Notes: generated from the letters alone by a model not told the origin. 64,000 nt of DNA from Chelonoidis abingdonii (GCF_003597395.2 NC_133771.1:44591845-44655844), one strand, 5' to 3'. Counted from the first letter of the stretch, positions 1 through 11,103 are shown. Numbers and translations: made by a program.

Positions 1-156
1 GAATTTAGCGCTACTCCTCTCGTCGGGGTGGAGTACAGAAATCGATTTAAAGAGCCCTTTATATCGATATAAATGGCAACGTCGTGTGGACGGGTACAGC
101 GTTAAATCGATTTAATGGCCATTAAACCGATTTAAACGCGTAGTGTAGACCAGGCC
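1..156 (-). mobile_element. MITE fragment, TCTACACTA-end family (copy 1)
   Basis: The window opens inside a short DNA transposon. It contains several copies of the palindromic motif AAATCGATTT and ends with GTAGTGTAGACCAGGCC. The reverse complement aligns by eye with the left half of the copy at 31502-31888, including the same order of CGATTTAA motifs and a shared CCGTCCACAC block. The left end lies outside the window, so no target duplication can be scored. No coding capacity is visible. Confidence 0.7.
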
Positions 157-2300
157 CAAGATGGGCACAACACACTGCAGCTCTATATTTAAGTTTTCAG
201 CAATACTTTGGCCTTTAATGACTACAAAAATTATTACAGAACTTTTTCCAGATCAAGTCACATAGGATTAATTGTTTTCCAATTACTAACCTTCGTTCTG
301 TTGGGCATCAGCTCTTTATTGAATTAATAACACCATGAACTATTATTTTTTCCAGTGTAGAATTTTGCTCTTGTGCAATCTCCCTGGGCACTTGGTTGGG
401 ACAAATTTTGCTCACTCCTGAAATGTGTCATACTGATCATTTTCTGCAGTCAAATAGTCTAGAAATGCTAATATAGTTTAATACCCCACCAATCAACTGT
501 CCAACACACTGTCAGCTGTCAAAGCTTCATCTCTTTTTTAAACTCATGAGGTCCCAGATTAAAAATAAATATATCCATTTCACTTTCCCTCTGTGCCGGT
601 ATTGCATGCTTCTCAGAATTTTAAGGAGGTATCAGACCCTGGCTGATCCCTGGAGCCCCTTCAAAATGTTGCCTATCAGTCACTAACTCCTTTGTCATAG
701 AAAACAAATCTCTTCTTGATTGTTTCAAGTAAAAACAAATGTTATGCCAATCAAAAGGTAAGAAATGTGGAGGTCCCAGGCCTAGAATGTTTTTTAATGG
801 CTCTCAGCTCACATTTTGAGGTTGCTATAGTGAAGAACTCATCTGTAATTCAAGTAAGAGAAATAGGATTCAGCATTCTTCCCCGTATGAGAAATAATGC
901 ATTTTAAAATGGAACTGACAATACTTGGCTCTTCATTTTCAGTGACTATGAGATATATTTTCCTCCTGATACACATGTAAAGTTCTCGTAAGATTCAATA
1001 GACTTGAGAAATCACAACAAGAGAAAAGATCTATTTATGTTAAATATTTCACATTATACAAATGCTAGGTGAAGTTTTCAGTACCTATTATTAAATTAGG
1101 CTTTTTTAAAAAAATAAGTATCGACACTGGCTGAATGATATTAAGTCAGTATTTTGGAGTTTATTTCCTTTATTATGTTTATGATTCTTAGACTAGCGGA
1201 GGCAAAACACATTTCTCATACAGTAGTATAGTAGCATTGTTTTCTTTTTAATGTGACTGTCCAATGATTAGTGCCTAGATACTTATTTCCTGTTTCTGGT
1301 ATCTTCACTTCAAGATTATGTATATAGTATACAATTACGTGGTTCTGTATAAAGACAAAATAATTAAAATGCCACTACACTTAACAGCTCATTACAACTA
1401 CTACAGGCAAGGTTGTGGTACCCCGACTTGCACTGAGTAATATATTACTTGAAAAATAGTCCCAGTGAAGTGAATTGGGTTAGTCATGGAGTAAGTTACC
1501 GCTCAGTGTGAACAGGGACTTATGTAACTGCCAATCTGATTTTCCCTCACTATGTCAATGATGGCATGCTGATAAGTCTTTACATGTAAACAGAAATTTA
1601 AAAAAAAATACTTTTGTAAAGCATGCCTCAGTGTATGCAAATATTGCAATAGATAAATACTTGTTGCCATAAGAGAGTTTCTAAGATCATTCCTGTTCAG
1701 ATAATCACAGTATGGTTATAGACTTACAGATGTCATCTACCAAAATGATTTAATACAGTCAGATTTTTAAAAATTCCTCCCATTTGTAAAGCTCCTACAT
1801 TTTGGAGATGTATCTAATAAATCAAATTGAACCAGTAATTTCTCTCAAAGTTGAAGGGGAAAAAAAGTCTGAGCACATTACACTGATTGTGGTGACCCAG
1901 TAAAACAGATCCTATTTAAGTTATTTTCAGGACACAGCTCATAATAACTACAACCTGCTTTGTCCATATAATTGCATCTATTCACTCATTGTGTGTAAAT
2001 GTGTGAGTTCCATCTTAAGTCCTCTTATCTTCACAGATATTTTCAAGCCTAAGGCAAAATACACTTACAAAGTTTCTAATATTTGAGAGAGTCTTTACAA
2101 TGTTGCAGCTGTTATTAAGGTTTTGCTTTTATGCTAGATTACCATTTTTACAGGAAAAGAGTACAACGCTGATCAACTCGGCTAGATTACTATAATTATG
2201 GCACCGTTTATTTCTGGTGCTATCTGCTGGCTGCAGTAGAATTGCCTGAGCCATAGCTTGCTATTGCATGTATATTTTGACACTCCAAGTGACTGTCATA
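157..2300. other. AT-rich unique DNA, no gene seen
   Basis: This stretch has short A/T runs, scattered stops in all frames and no repeat ends that I recognise. Nothing here supports an exon, RNA gene or mobile element. Confidence 0.6.
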
Positions 2301-2594
2301 GGCCAGGTCTAGACTACGCGCCGTATCGGTGCATTAAAATCGATTGCTCGGGGATCGATATATCGCGTCTAATCTAGACGGGATACATCGATCCCTGAGC
2401 GCGCTTATGTCGATTCTGGAACTCCACCAACCCCAACGGAGTTCCAGAATCGACATGGCGAGCCGCGGACATCGATCCCGTGCGGTGAGGATGGGTGAGT
2501 AAATCGATTTTAGATATTCGACTTCAGCTACGTTATTCACGTAGCTGAAATTGCGTATCTAAAATCGATTTTACCCCGTAGTGTAGACCAGCCC
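2301..2594. mobile_element. MITE, TCTACACTA-end family, with nested hairpins (copy 2)
   Basis: The ends are inverted repeats: GGCCAGGTCTAGACTACG on the left and GTAGTGTAGACCAGCCC on the right. The interior holds several CGATTTTA motifs and two strong hairpins: arms ATTCTGGAACTCC and GGAGTTCCAGAAT around 2414-2452, and arms TTCAGCTACGT and ACGTAGCTGAA around 2522-2549. CpG content is high compared with the flanks. A target duplication is not clear. It is non-coding and belongs to the same family as 1-156 and 31502-31888. Confidence 0.75.
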
Positions 2595-2861
2595 ATACAT
2601 TTCACACATGCCCGCTAAACAAGAATTCCACGTAAGGCCTAAACTAAGCCCCATTGGCAAACAGATATGTGCCACATGACCAGGAGGAATTCCACACAGC
2701 TAGAAGTTTCCAATCAATACCAAGTTCTCAACATGGAAACTGTGGAATACACCTCTCAAGATCCAGCTGGTGAAAGAGAACTGTGAGATGTACAGGACTT
2801 ACTTATGGATGGTAGCTTGGCCCAACATGTAAGAAAATCAAGTTTGCCCACAAAGTTCTCC

Positions 2862-3400
2862 AACCATCCAAAGAGACAGGACAATCCTTGTTGAGGACTC
2901 AGTACTCAAAATAATTATAAGAACATTTTGCAAAGCTTAAGCAGATAACAGGACGGTGTGCTGTTTTCCCAGAACCAAGACACAAGACGTCATTCTAAGA
3001 TTGGATGGACTTCCGAAGTTGACAGGCAATGACTGATTGGTGATGGTTCATCTTTGCATTAATGACACTGCACCATGGGATATCTCATGGATAACAGATG
3101 ACTTTGGGAAACGTACAGGTCTGCTGAAGAAGAAGAAAGGCCAAGTGATCTTCTCTCAGATCATTTGTAGCCGATGCACAAAGGAAGACAGAAAATTCTG
3201 GAAATGAACCACTGACTAAGTAAGTAGTCTGGGGTGGAGGATTTTGGTTTGTGGAATACTGGTCCACGTTCTACATAGTTTCAATTTCCTCCACTTCAGT
3301 ACAAGGGGAACCAATCTCCTGGCTAGAGTAGTCTGGAGGGTGCTAAACTATTAACAAAAGAGGAGGGTAAAAGGAAGGAAGATATAAGCATTCATTTAGC
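2862..3400 (+). pseudogene. CR1 LINE ORF1 remnant, esterase-like domain
   Basis: This is the 5' part of the plus-strand CR1 element. CR1-like LINEs encode an ORF1 with a PHD and an esterase (SGNH hydrolase-like) domain; this is family knowledge. In the frame around 2881-3110 the translation shows VEDSVL, then NRTVCCFP, then a segment reading HLCINDTAPWDIS, which matches the place of the esterase GTND block. Further on, near 3235-3275, comes FWFVEYWSTFY, with a frameshift in between. In-frame stops lie near 2938 and 3032, so it is not functional. The key glycine of the GTND motif appears changed (CINDT). Its placement directly upstream of the endonuclease fits a single long CR1 copy rather than a separate gene. 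Confidence 0.65.
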
Positions 3401-3439
3401 ACAAAATAGAGATGCTGAGAACAAAATTAATCAAGGAAT

Positions 3440-5055
3440 TGAAGGACATGAAAAGAATAAAATCTTTAATTGACTATACACCAATGCTAAGAGCCTGGGT
3501 AACAAAAAAAAATTGGAATTGTTCATTTATGAGCATAAATTTTAATCTAGTTGGTATTACTGAAACCTGGTGGGATGATTTGCATGATTAGAATGTTAGA
3601 ATCAATGGTTATAACTTAATTAGGAAGGATCAAGTGGTTAAAAGGGGAGAGGGAATGGCACCCTGTGTCAAAAATAGCATTACCTGTTTCCAAATCACTG
3701 TTAACTTGGAAGAAAAAATTATCTCAAATGCTTATGGTTTAATGTCCTAACAGATAGAGCACAAGATGGGGTATTAGTGTCTGCTGCAGACCACCAAATC
3801 AGACTAGTAAACAAGATAACTGGCTCCTGCACCTATCTATAGCATGTAGGGAGAAAAAAAGCTGCATGGTCACGGGGAACCTTCAGCTGGAATGACAAAT
3901 GCTGCAGGTTTCATGTTGTTAATACTAAAACATCCTTGGAATTTCAAAATATTATAGATGACATTTTCCTAACTCAAAAAGTGCTGTATCTGACACTGAG
4001 ATGTTCTATATTAGCCATTTTCTTGACAGAGAAAGAGGAAATGATCACTAAAATTAATGGTAGCTTAGGTAAAAGTGATCATGACTTGATCACATTTATA
4101 ATATGCAAAAAGAATAAAGTCCAGACCAGAAATATATAAACTTGTTGCTTTAAAAGGGGATTTTACAAAGATGGGAAGAAGAATTTAATCAGAAAAATGT
4201 GAAATACAAATGGGAGTGGTTTAAGAACACTTTACTAGATACCTCAAAACTGCAACCAATCAAAAAAGAATTAAAAAAAAGTACTGATTTTAAAAAAGGA
4301 CCTTCATTAGAGGAAAAGTGACAGCAGCCATAAAACAATGAAAATTATAATAAATGGAAGAAAGGGGAATTTGATAGTAATAAGTATAAATCAGAAGCTA
4401 GGAATTGTAGAAAATTGATAAGGGAAGGCAAGGGGCACAAGGAGAAATCTATGGTTAGCAAAATTATGAACAAAAAGAAGGAATTTTTAAGCATATTACC
4501 AACAAAAAGAATCTTAACAATTACTAGATGGAAAAGATAAAATATATCATTAATAATGCAGAAAAGTCAGAAGTGTTCAATAATGATTTCTCTTCTTTAT
4601 TTGGAGAAAAACAAATGATGCAGTTTCATCATATGATGATTAGTATTCTTTCCATTCCACTATTATCTCAGGAGGATGTTAAACAGCAGCTACTAAAGTT
4701 AGACATTTTTAAATCAGCATGAACAGATAATTTGCATGAAAGAGATTTCAGAGAGCTACCTGAGGAGCTTGCTGGACCATTAATGCTGATTTTCCGTAAG
4801 TCTCGGAACACTGAGGAAGTTCCAGAAGACTGGAATATTTAAAAAAGGATGAGTCTGGTAATTATAGTCCTGTCAGTCTGACATCAATCCCAGAGAAGAT
4901 AATGGAGCTGCTGATATGGGACTTGATTAATAAAGAACTAAAAGATAATATAATTAATGGCAATCAATATGGGTTTATGGAAAATAGATCCTGTCAAACT
5001 AACTTGATATCTTTTTTATGAGATTACAAGTTTGGTTGATAAAGGTACATTATAG
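3440..5055 (+). pseudogene. CR1 LINE ORF2, endonuclease and N-terminal reverse transcriptase (broken)
   Basis: ORF2 of CR1 carries an apurinic-like endonuclease followed by a reverse transcriptase used for target-primed integration. Visible endonuclease pieces are NAKSLGNKK near 3487, GITETWWDD near 3553, and the conserved LGKSDHDLI near 4063-4089. The reverse transcriptase starts with the fragment VFNNDFSSLFG near 4575 and QQLLKLDIFKSA ending at 4722, then a stop, then TDNLHERDFRELPEELAG. The text continues to SCQTNL near 4993. Stops and frameshifts are frequent, so this is a fossil. The frame breaks off at about 5055, where a minus-strand CR1 has inserted, and resumes at about 7432. Confidence 0.85.
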
Positions 5056-5385
5056 AAATGTAGGACTGGAAGGGACCTCAATAGGTCATCTAGTCCAGTT
5101 CCCTGCGCTGAGCCAGGACTAAGTATTGTCTATACAACCCCTGATAGATGTTTGTCTAATCTGTTCTTAAAAACCTTCAGTGATGGAGATTCCACAAACT
5201 CTCTAGGTAGTTTGTTCCAGAGCATAACTATCTTTATAATTAGGAAGTTTTTCCTAATATCTAATCTAAATCTCCTTGACTGCAATTTAAGTCCATTACT
5301 TCTTGTCCTGTTCTCAGTGGATAAGGAGAATAATTTATCACCTTCCTTTTTATAACATCCTTTTACATACTTGAAAACTCAGACT

Positions 5386-5627
5386 TAGGGTGACCAGACA
5401 TCCTGACATTGGGACATCCCGATATTTAGGTGTTTGTCCAACGTCCCAACCGATCTTTGGCCAGGACACAATTTGTCCCGATATTTTGCTCCGCCGGCAG
5501 CACTTGGCTTTTTTTTTTTCTTTGTCTTCTTGCTGCTCCGCCGGCAGCACTCAGCTTTCCCCTCCACACTCTGCCAGTGTACCCCCCCATGTGTCCCGAT
5601 ATTTTTGCCCTCTCATCTGGTCACCCA
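5386..5627. mobile_element. hAT-like MITE with TAGGGTGACCAG ends
   Basis: The terminal inverted repeats are TAGGGTGACCAG and CTGGTCACCC. The flanking sequence AACTCAGACT occurs on both sides (5376-5385 and 5627-5636) and looks like an 8-10 bp target duplication. The interior repeats ATCCCGATAT/TGTCCCGATAT motifs and a duplicated GCTCCGCCGGCAGCACT block (around 5488 and 5536). Open frames across it are incidental. Confidence 0.75.
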
Positions 5628-5920
5628 ACTCAGACTAAACAAATCCTGTGTTTTCAATCTTTCCAGATAGGTCTAGAAAATATGACCTTTAATCATTTTT
5701 GTTCTTCTCCTCTACACTTTCTCCAATTTGTCCACATCTTTCTTGAACTGTGGCACCCAGAACTGGACACAGTACCTCAGCTGAGACCCTATCAGCATGG
5801 AGTAGATGGAAGAAATACTTCTTGTGTCTTGCTTACAACACTTCTGCTAATACATCCCAGAATGATGTTCACTGTTTTTTTTTACAACAGTATTATAATA
5901 TTGACTCATATTTATGTTTT

Positions 5921-6041
5921 CATAGAATCATAGATTATTAGGGTTGGAAGGGACCTCAGGAGATCATCTAGTCCAACTCCCTGCTCAAAGCAGGACCAAT
6001 CCCCAAATGGCCCCCTCAAGTATTGAACTCACAACCCTGGT
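5921..6041 (-). mobile_element. tRNA-derived SINE with CR1 tail (Cry-SINE type), 5'-truncated
   Basis: On the plus strand it begins CATAGAATCATAG (complement of the CR1-type tail), then a CR1-like 3' segment (GGTTGGAAGGGACCTC), and ends with TTGAACTCACAACCCTG, the complement of a tRNA B-box-like GGGTTGTGAGTTCAA. The A-box half is missing, so the copy is truncated. It sits within the nested minus-strand CR1, whose text resumes with GTGATCCACTGTAA. CR1 enzymes are the expected mobiliser because of the shared tail (inference). Confidence 0.75.
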
Positions 6042-6053
6042 GATCCACTGTAA

Positions 6054-6862
6054 GAGGGGTGTGCAAATTTACTTACCCTCCAAACTGCATACAGCAATCC
6101 TCAGAAATTCGAGAGCCACGGTGCGTCTGCCAGAGCTCGAGGCTTTAGCCCTGTGGGGACGGGGCTTTCAAGGCTTCAGCCCAGTGGGAGGCACCTGCCG
6201 GGGCTTAGGTCTTCAGCCTTTCTCCTGCTGAAGCATCAAGACCCAGCAGGTGCATCCTGTAGAGCTGAAGCCCCAAGATACACTCTCCTCACTGGGCAGA
6301 AGCCAGAGGCGATGTGGGCGGGGGGCATGTGCCTACCCAGATTTTTGCAAGGGTTTGCTGGCTCTGCTTAGTCACGTGGTGCCACTAGGCACCATCCCTG
6401 CATGGCAGCTGCTGGAGCTGGCAAGCTAGAAGCTGCTGACAAGAGGAGAGGCAGCTGCAAACAGCTGGGATCTGCAGGGAGAGCCACTGTTTTTGCTGCT
6501 GCCTCTCCCCGTGGAGATAAAGCAGCATCTCCTCCCTGAAGCTCCCAGCTGTTTGCTATTGCCTCTTAATATGGAGTAACTCCTGGGAGCCTGAGGGAGG
6601 GGCCGCTGATGGTAAGAGGGAGAATGTGCCATGGAGGGGGCTGACTGAAGTGGTTGGGAGGTGAACCTTTAAATTATACCCCCCAGCAGGCACCAATTGT
6701 CTCTAGCAGAAGCCCCTAGCCCTACCACACCACTGCAGGGCACAAACCCTGAGCTCCCTGCCCCTCCAGTCTGGTAGATGGAGAATAGTTGGTTCTGGGG
6801 AGTTCTGCACTTTAAATGTAAAAGAGCCGCATGTGACTCACGAGCCACAGTTTGGCCCCCTG
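6054..6862. mobile_element. GC-rich hAT-type non-autonomous element
   Basis: The left end GAGGGGTGTGCAAATTT and the right end CAGTTTGGCCCCCTG are imperfect inverted repeats resembling hAT ends of the CAGGGGTGGGCAAAC type. The imperfect 8-bp duplications CACTGTAA (6046-6053) and CATTATAA (6863-6870) flank it, and the CR1 text is continuous across them. The interior is GC-rich and purine/pyrimidine-blocked with no transposase. Confidence 0.65.
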
Positions 6863-7431
6863 CATTATAACCTTCAGATCCTTTTCTTCAGTACTCCTTC
6901 GTAGGCTCTCATTTACCATTTTGCATTTGCACAATTGCTGTTTCCTTTCTAAATGAAATACTTTGCAAAGGTCTTTACTAAATTTCATCATATTTTTTTC
7001 AGACAAGTTTTTCCAGTTTGTCAAGGTAATTTTGAATTCTAAACCTGTCAGCCAAATTGCTTCCAATCATTCCAGGTTGGTATCATGTGCAAACTTTGTA
7101 AGTATACTCTCTATGCCATTATCCAAATAATTTATGAAGACATTGAATAGAACCAAATGCAGGACAGATCCCTTCGGAACTCCACTTGATATGCCCTTCC
7201 ACCTTGGCTGTGAACCATTGATAACTATTCTCTGAATATAGTTTTCCAACCAGCTGTGCACCCACCTTATTGTAGTTTGGTTTTGGCTATATTTCCCTAA
7301 TTTGCATATCAGAAGACCATTTGAGAGGGTACCAAAAGCCTTACTAAAGTTGAGATATAAAACACCTCTACTGCTTCCACCCTATCTGCATGGCTTGTTA
7401 CACTGTCAAAGAAAAGTAGTTGATGCAGTAT

Positions 7432-8877
7432 GCTTATACATCTGTAAGATATGTGAGCTGGTCCACACAACATTTTGCTTGAAAAACTAGAGCGTTGTAA
7501 AAGAAATAGTGCACTCATTAAGCTGGCTAACTCAAAATGTAACTGTAAACAGAGAATTAACATCGAATGGGTGTGTATCCAGTGGGTCCCAGAGGGATCA
7601 GTTCTTGGCTGTACACTATTTGCCATTTTTATCAGTGACCTGGCAAAAAAAATCACACATAAAGTTTGCAGATGACACAAAAATTGGGGGAGTGGTACCT
7701 TATGAAGAGGACCAGTGACTGACACAGAATAATCTGGAGTGGTTGATAAACTGGGTTCAGACAAACAATTGTGTTTGAATCTGACTAAATGTACATATAG
7801 GAATCTAGGAATAAGGAATGTAAAAAATAATTATAGTATGGGGGACTCTATCCTGGGAAGCAAGGACTCAAAAAGATTTGGGGATGGTGGTACATAATCA
7901 GCTGAGTGTGAGCTCCCAGTGTGACACTGTAGCCAAAAGGGCTAATGCGATCCTTTTGATGCATAAACAGAGAAATTTGAGTAGGTGAGACAGTTTATTT
8001 TACCTCTATATTTGGCACCGATGTGACTGCTTCCGCAATACTCTATGCTGTCTGCAGTCCACAGTTCAAGAAGGATAGTAATAAATTGGGGAGGATTCAG
8101 AGAACAACCATGAGAGTAATTAAAGGATTAAAAACATATTGATAGACTCAAATATCTGAATCTATTTAGCTTAACAAAAAGAAAGTTAAGGGGTGACTTG
8201 ACTAGAGTCTCTAAGTATCTACTTGGGAAACAAATATTTAATAATGGTCTTTTCAGTTGGAAGAGAAAGGTATAGCATAATCCAAAGCCTGGAAGTTGAA
8301 GCTAGGCAAATTCAGACTGAAAAAAAGGCTTAAAGTTTTAACACTGAAAGTAATTACCATTGGAACAATTTACGGAAGTTGTGCTGAATTCTCCATCACA
8401 GACAATTTTAAAATCAAAATTGGGTGTTTTTTCTAAAAAAAATATGCTCTAAGAATTATTTTGGAGAAAGTTTTATGGACTGTGTTTATATGGGGGATTA
8501 GACTAGATCAGGGATCGGCAACCTTTGGCACACGGCTCATCAAGGAAATCCACTGCCAGGCTGGGACGATTTCTTTATCTGCAGCATCTACAGGATCAGC
8601 TGATCGCAGCTACCACTGGCCGTTCCAGGCCAATGGGAGCTGCAGGAAGCAGTACTGGCTGATGGATGTGCTGGCCACTATTTCCCGCAGTCCTCATTGG
8701 CCTGGAACAGCGAACCGCAGCCAGTGGGAGCTGTGATCAGCCGAACCTGCAGACACTGCAGGTAAACAAAGCGTCCTAGCCCACCAGCAGATTTCCCTGA
8801 TGGGCCACATGCCAAAGGTTGGCAGTCCCTCAACTAGATGATCAAAATGATCCCTTCTGGCCTTGGAATCTATTAAT
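7432..8877 (+). pseudogene. CR1 LINE ORF2 C-terminal reverse transcriptase and 3' end (broken)
   Basis: This continues the CR1 ORF2 interrupted at 5055. The plus strand shows the reverse transcriptase block SVLGCTLFAIFISDL (about 7597-7641) and, one frame away, FADDTKIGG (about 7666-7692), which holds the two catalytic aspartates. Downstream are the C-terminal part and the 3' untranslated part, ending with the CR1-type text AACTAGATGATC, then a TTCTGGCCTTGGAATC block, at about 8877. A hAT MITE (8509-8831) interrupts the last 50 bases. Stops and shifts are abundant. Together with 2862-5055 this makes an unusually long CR1 copy spanning ORF1 to the 3' end. Confidence 0.88.
8509..8831. mobile_element. 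Palindromic hAT MITE inside CR1 3' end
   Basis: The ends CAGGGATCGGCAACCTTTGG and CCAAAGGTTGGCAGTCCCTC are inverted repeats. The 8-bp duplications are GACTAGAT (8501-8508) and AACTAGAT (8832-8839), one mismatch. The interior folds back on itself around an ACTGGCCGTTCC / GGCCTGGAACAGC pair. The core is homologous to the core of 60969-61300, although the ends differ. Confidence 0.85.
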
Positions 8878-9006
8878 CAAATTTCAAGGTAAGGAAAGGA
8901 AAGGAAACTAGTAGATTACTATACTAGTCATAACTCTTTTTCAGACTCAAGTATACAGATGAAATGGTCTCAGCTCATAAACTGAGGAATAAATATATGA
9001 ATATAT

Positions 9007-9575
9007 CAGAGAGGTAGCCGTGTTAGTCTGGATCTGTAAAAGCAACAAAGAATCCTGTGGCACCTTATAGACTAACAGACGTTTTGGAGCATGAGCTTTC
9101 GTGGGTGAATACCCACTTCGTTAGATGCATGTAGTGGAAATTTCCAGGGGCAGGTATATATATGCAAACAGGCTAGAGATAATGAGGTTTAGTTCAATCA
9201 GGGAGGATGAGGCCCTGTTCTAGCAGTTGAGGTGTGAAAACCAAGGGAGGAGAAACTGGTTTTGTAGTTGGCAAGCCATTCACAGTCTTTGTTTAATCCT
9301 GAGCTGATGGTGTCAAATTTGCAGATGAACTGAAGCTCAGCAGTTTCTCTTTGAAGTCTGGTCCTGAAGTTTTTTTGCTGCAGGATGGCCACCTTAAGGT
9401 CTGCTATAGTGTGGCCAGTGAGTTTCTCAACCTGTAGGAGAACACTTCAACCTCCCTGGCCACACTATAGCAATTTCCACTACATGCATCTGACGAAGTG
9501 GGTATTGACCCACGAAAGCTCATGCTCCAAAACAACTGTTAGTCTATAAAGTGCCACAGGATTCTTTGCTGCTTT
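9007..9575. mobile_element. Penelope-like element: inverted terminal repeats around an EN fragment
   Basis: The unit starts TCAGAGAGGTAGCCGTGTTA and has two inverted arms (about 9046-9132 and 9473-9575) containing GGTGCC/GCACTTTATAGACTAAC and AGCATGAGCTTTCG blocks. Between them, the minus strand at 9198-9392 encodes MAILQQKNFRTRLQRETAEL and continues to KFDTISSGLNKDCEWL, matching my recollection of the C-terminal part of the GIY-YIG endonuclease of Penelope-like retroelements. The exact 13-bp duplication TATATGAATATAT flanks it (8994-9006 and 9576-9588). Reverse transcriptase is absent, so it is a deletion derivative. Confidence 0.8.
9490..9527 (+). ncRNA. Hammerhead-ribozyme-like core in Penelope terminus
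   Basis: CTGACGA (9490-9496), one extra A, a 6-bp stem GTGGGT/ACCCAC (9498-9503, 9508-9513) with an ATTG loop, GAAA (9514-9517), then a minimal GC/GC stem III with a TCAT loop and CTC as the NUH site. Penelope-like elements are known to carry hammerhead motifs, some with very short stem III. The extra A after CUGANGA and the lack of an obvious stem I leave activity doubtful. Confidence 0.45.
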
Positions 9576-9588
9576 TATATGAATATAT

Positions 9589-9940
9589 GATCATCTTCCA
9601 AAAGTACAGAGGTAAATAATCTGCATCTCTATTTAAGCTTTTTGGACTGTTGGAGATCAGGTACAATTCAAGTGATTTTATACAGCTTCTAATAATTGAC
9701 TATTGAAATAAGCCTATAAACCAACAAAAAAACCCACAGAGATTATATTAGATAAAGATTCTATTGGGTATTTTGCTAAGACACTTTTTTTAATTTCCTA
9801 ACAGAAAAAAGCAGTAGCTGGAAGAGGAAGTGTCAGACTGATCACAATGGCTCATACATAAAGCTTAGGTAGGAAATAGGCCTGACATGAAAAGCTCCCA
9901 TCAAATGTTCATATCTGTGACTGAAAGGAAGAAGTGAGAG
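9589..9940. other. Unique AT-rich DNA
   Basis: No recognised repeat or open frame of interest; short A runs only. Confidence 0.5.
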
Positions 9941-10190
9941 GAAGGATAATCCTGTGGTTATGGTGCACACTTAGGGATTGGAAGACCAGATTCAACTCCC
10001 TACTTCACTACAGACTTTCTGTATCACCTTGGGCAAATAACTTAGTCACTTAGCCTTTCTTTGCCTTAGCTCCCCATCTTTAAAATCAGAATATTAGCAC
10101 TTTCCTACCTCACACAGGCATTATTTGGATTAAAGATTGTTAGAAGCTCAGATACTATTGTGATGGGGGCCATATAAGAGCCTAACGCCA
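9941..10190 (+). mobile_element. CORE-SINE (MIR-like)
   Basis: The head ATCCTGTGGTTATGGTGC resembles the tRNA-derived A-box region of MIR-type SINEs, and AGACCAGATTCAACTCCC the B-box region. The central CACCTTGGGCAAATAACTTA, then TGCCTTAGCTCCCCATC and TAAAATCAGAATA, follows the conserved CORE domain. The tail GATACTATTGTGATGGGGGC also recurs, diverged, at 38929-38976. The copy is old and substituted. Confidence 0.75.
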
Positions 10191-11095
10191 TGACTTCAGC
10201 AACCAAAACAGTACATGAAGAACTAGTAACAAAATGAGACATCATGCACAGTAGATTGAGTATCTTTCTTTCTTACATGATTTGATCAGCATTTAAATTA
10301 TTAATAATGTTGACAATTACATCATCATTGGGAGTCTTAATTAACACACCCTAAAGATAAACAAGCTACATGGCTCTCTGCAGATTAAGTCAGACATCAC
10401 TGCAATTAGTCACAGAAGACTCATGTTCTCATTGTTTTCTTCATAATCATAAATGCTAGTTTCTCCTCCCCCTCCATGTACCCCAAATAAAAAAAAAAGG
10501 TGCTAAAATACAAGATTGGGGCATGTAGTATGCCATATGACTGTATAACTTCCAATTTTAGCCTTGGGAATCCTAATACAAATGCAATAAGAAGTTTGTA
10601 AAAAAGATCTATTCTAGTTTCTGAAGCTACATATCTCCATGGAACATAATATGTTAAAATATTTGAACAGCCTCTGTTTATTTAAAAAAACCACTTCTAA
10701 CTAACAGAAAATTGCCTTCTGTAAGTACTGCATTGGACCCCAACCCAAATGCATACACATTTGGGATTTACAGCACAATCCAATGCCAACTTTGTAACTC
10801 AGATCTGGGCAATCTATTGCATATGCTAGGGGACCATCCTAAATGTAAGCAATTTCTGAGAGGACTTAATCGCTAACATTCAATTAATTATAGTCTTATC
10901 ATTTCCTTAGAAATCTGTTATGTTTGATTTAAATGATTAATCTTGTCTCCCCAACAATATCCACTGCTCAAGAAAAATGTCTAACTGCCAACTTTTATAA
11001 ATGGAAATCTGTTCCTCAGATCAGTGACTTGCACATAAGTGTTAGTAATTTTAAAAGATATTCAGTATAACAAATGCAACAGATTAGACCCAGAG
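10191..11095. other. Unique AT-rich DNA, no gene seen
   Basis: No repeat ends, long open frames or RNA-like folds recognised. Confidence 0.5.
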
Positions 11096-11103
11096 ATCTA
11101 GAT

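Larger units (their letters stand above)
5056..7431 (-). mobile_element. Minus-strand CR1 LINE, 5'-truncated, nested in another CR1
   Basis: The 3' end is at about 5056 (complement of the AAATGTAGGACTGGAAGGGA tail) and the element runs leftward in sense from about 7431. The minus strand at 7067-7261 encodes reverse transcriptase blocks SGVPKGSVLHLVLFN and KFAHDTN, matching the CR1 motifs around the catalytic FADDT (here the first D is H). The rest is a long 3' region. It is interrupted by a MITE (5386-5627), a SINE (5921-6041) and a hAT element (6054-6862); the flanking CR1 text reads continuously when these are skipped. The host CR1 resumes at about 7432 with CTGTAAGATATGTGAGCTGG. Both CR1 copies are dead. 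Confidence 0.85.

Noticed and set aside
5390..5933. 167-codon frame and several overlapping shorter ones
   Set aside because: They cross a MITE-CR1 boundary and are antisense to CR1, so they cannot be a real gene.
5921..6041. tRNA-like B-box
   Set aside because: It is part of a truncated SINE, lacks an A-box half and cannot form a tRNA cloverleaf.
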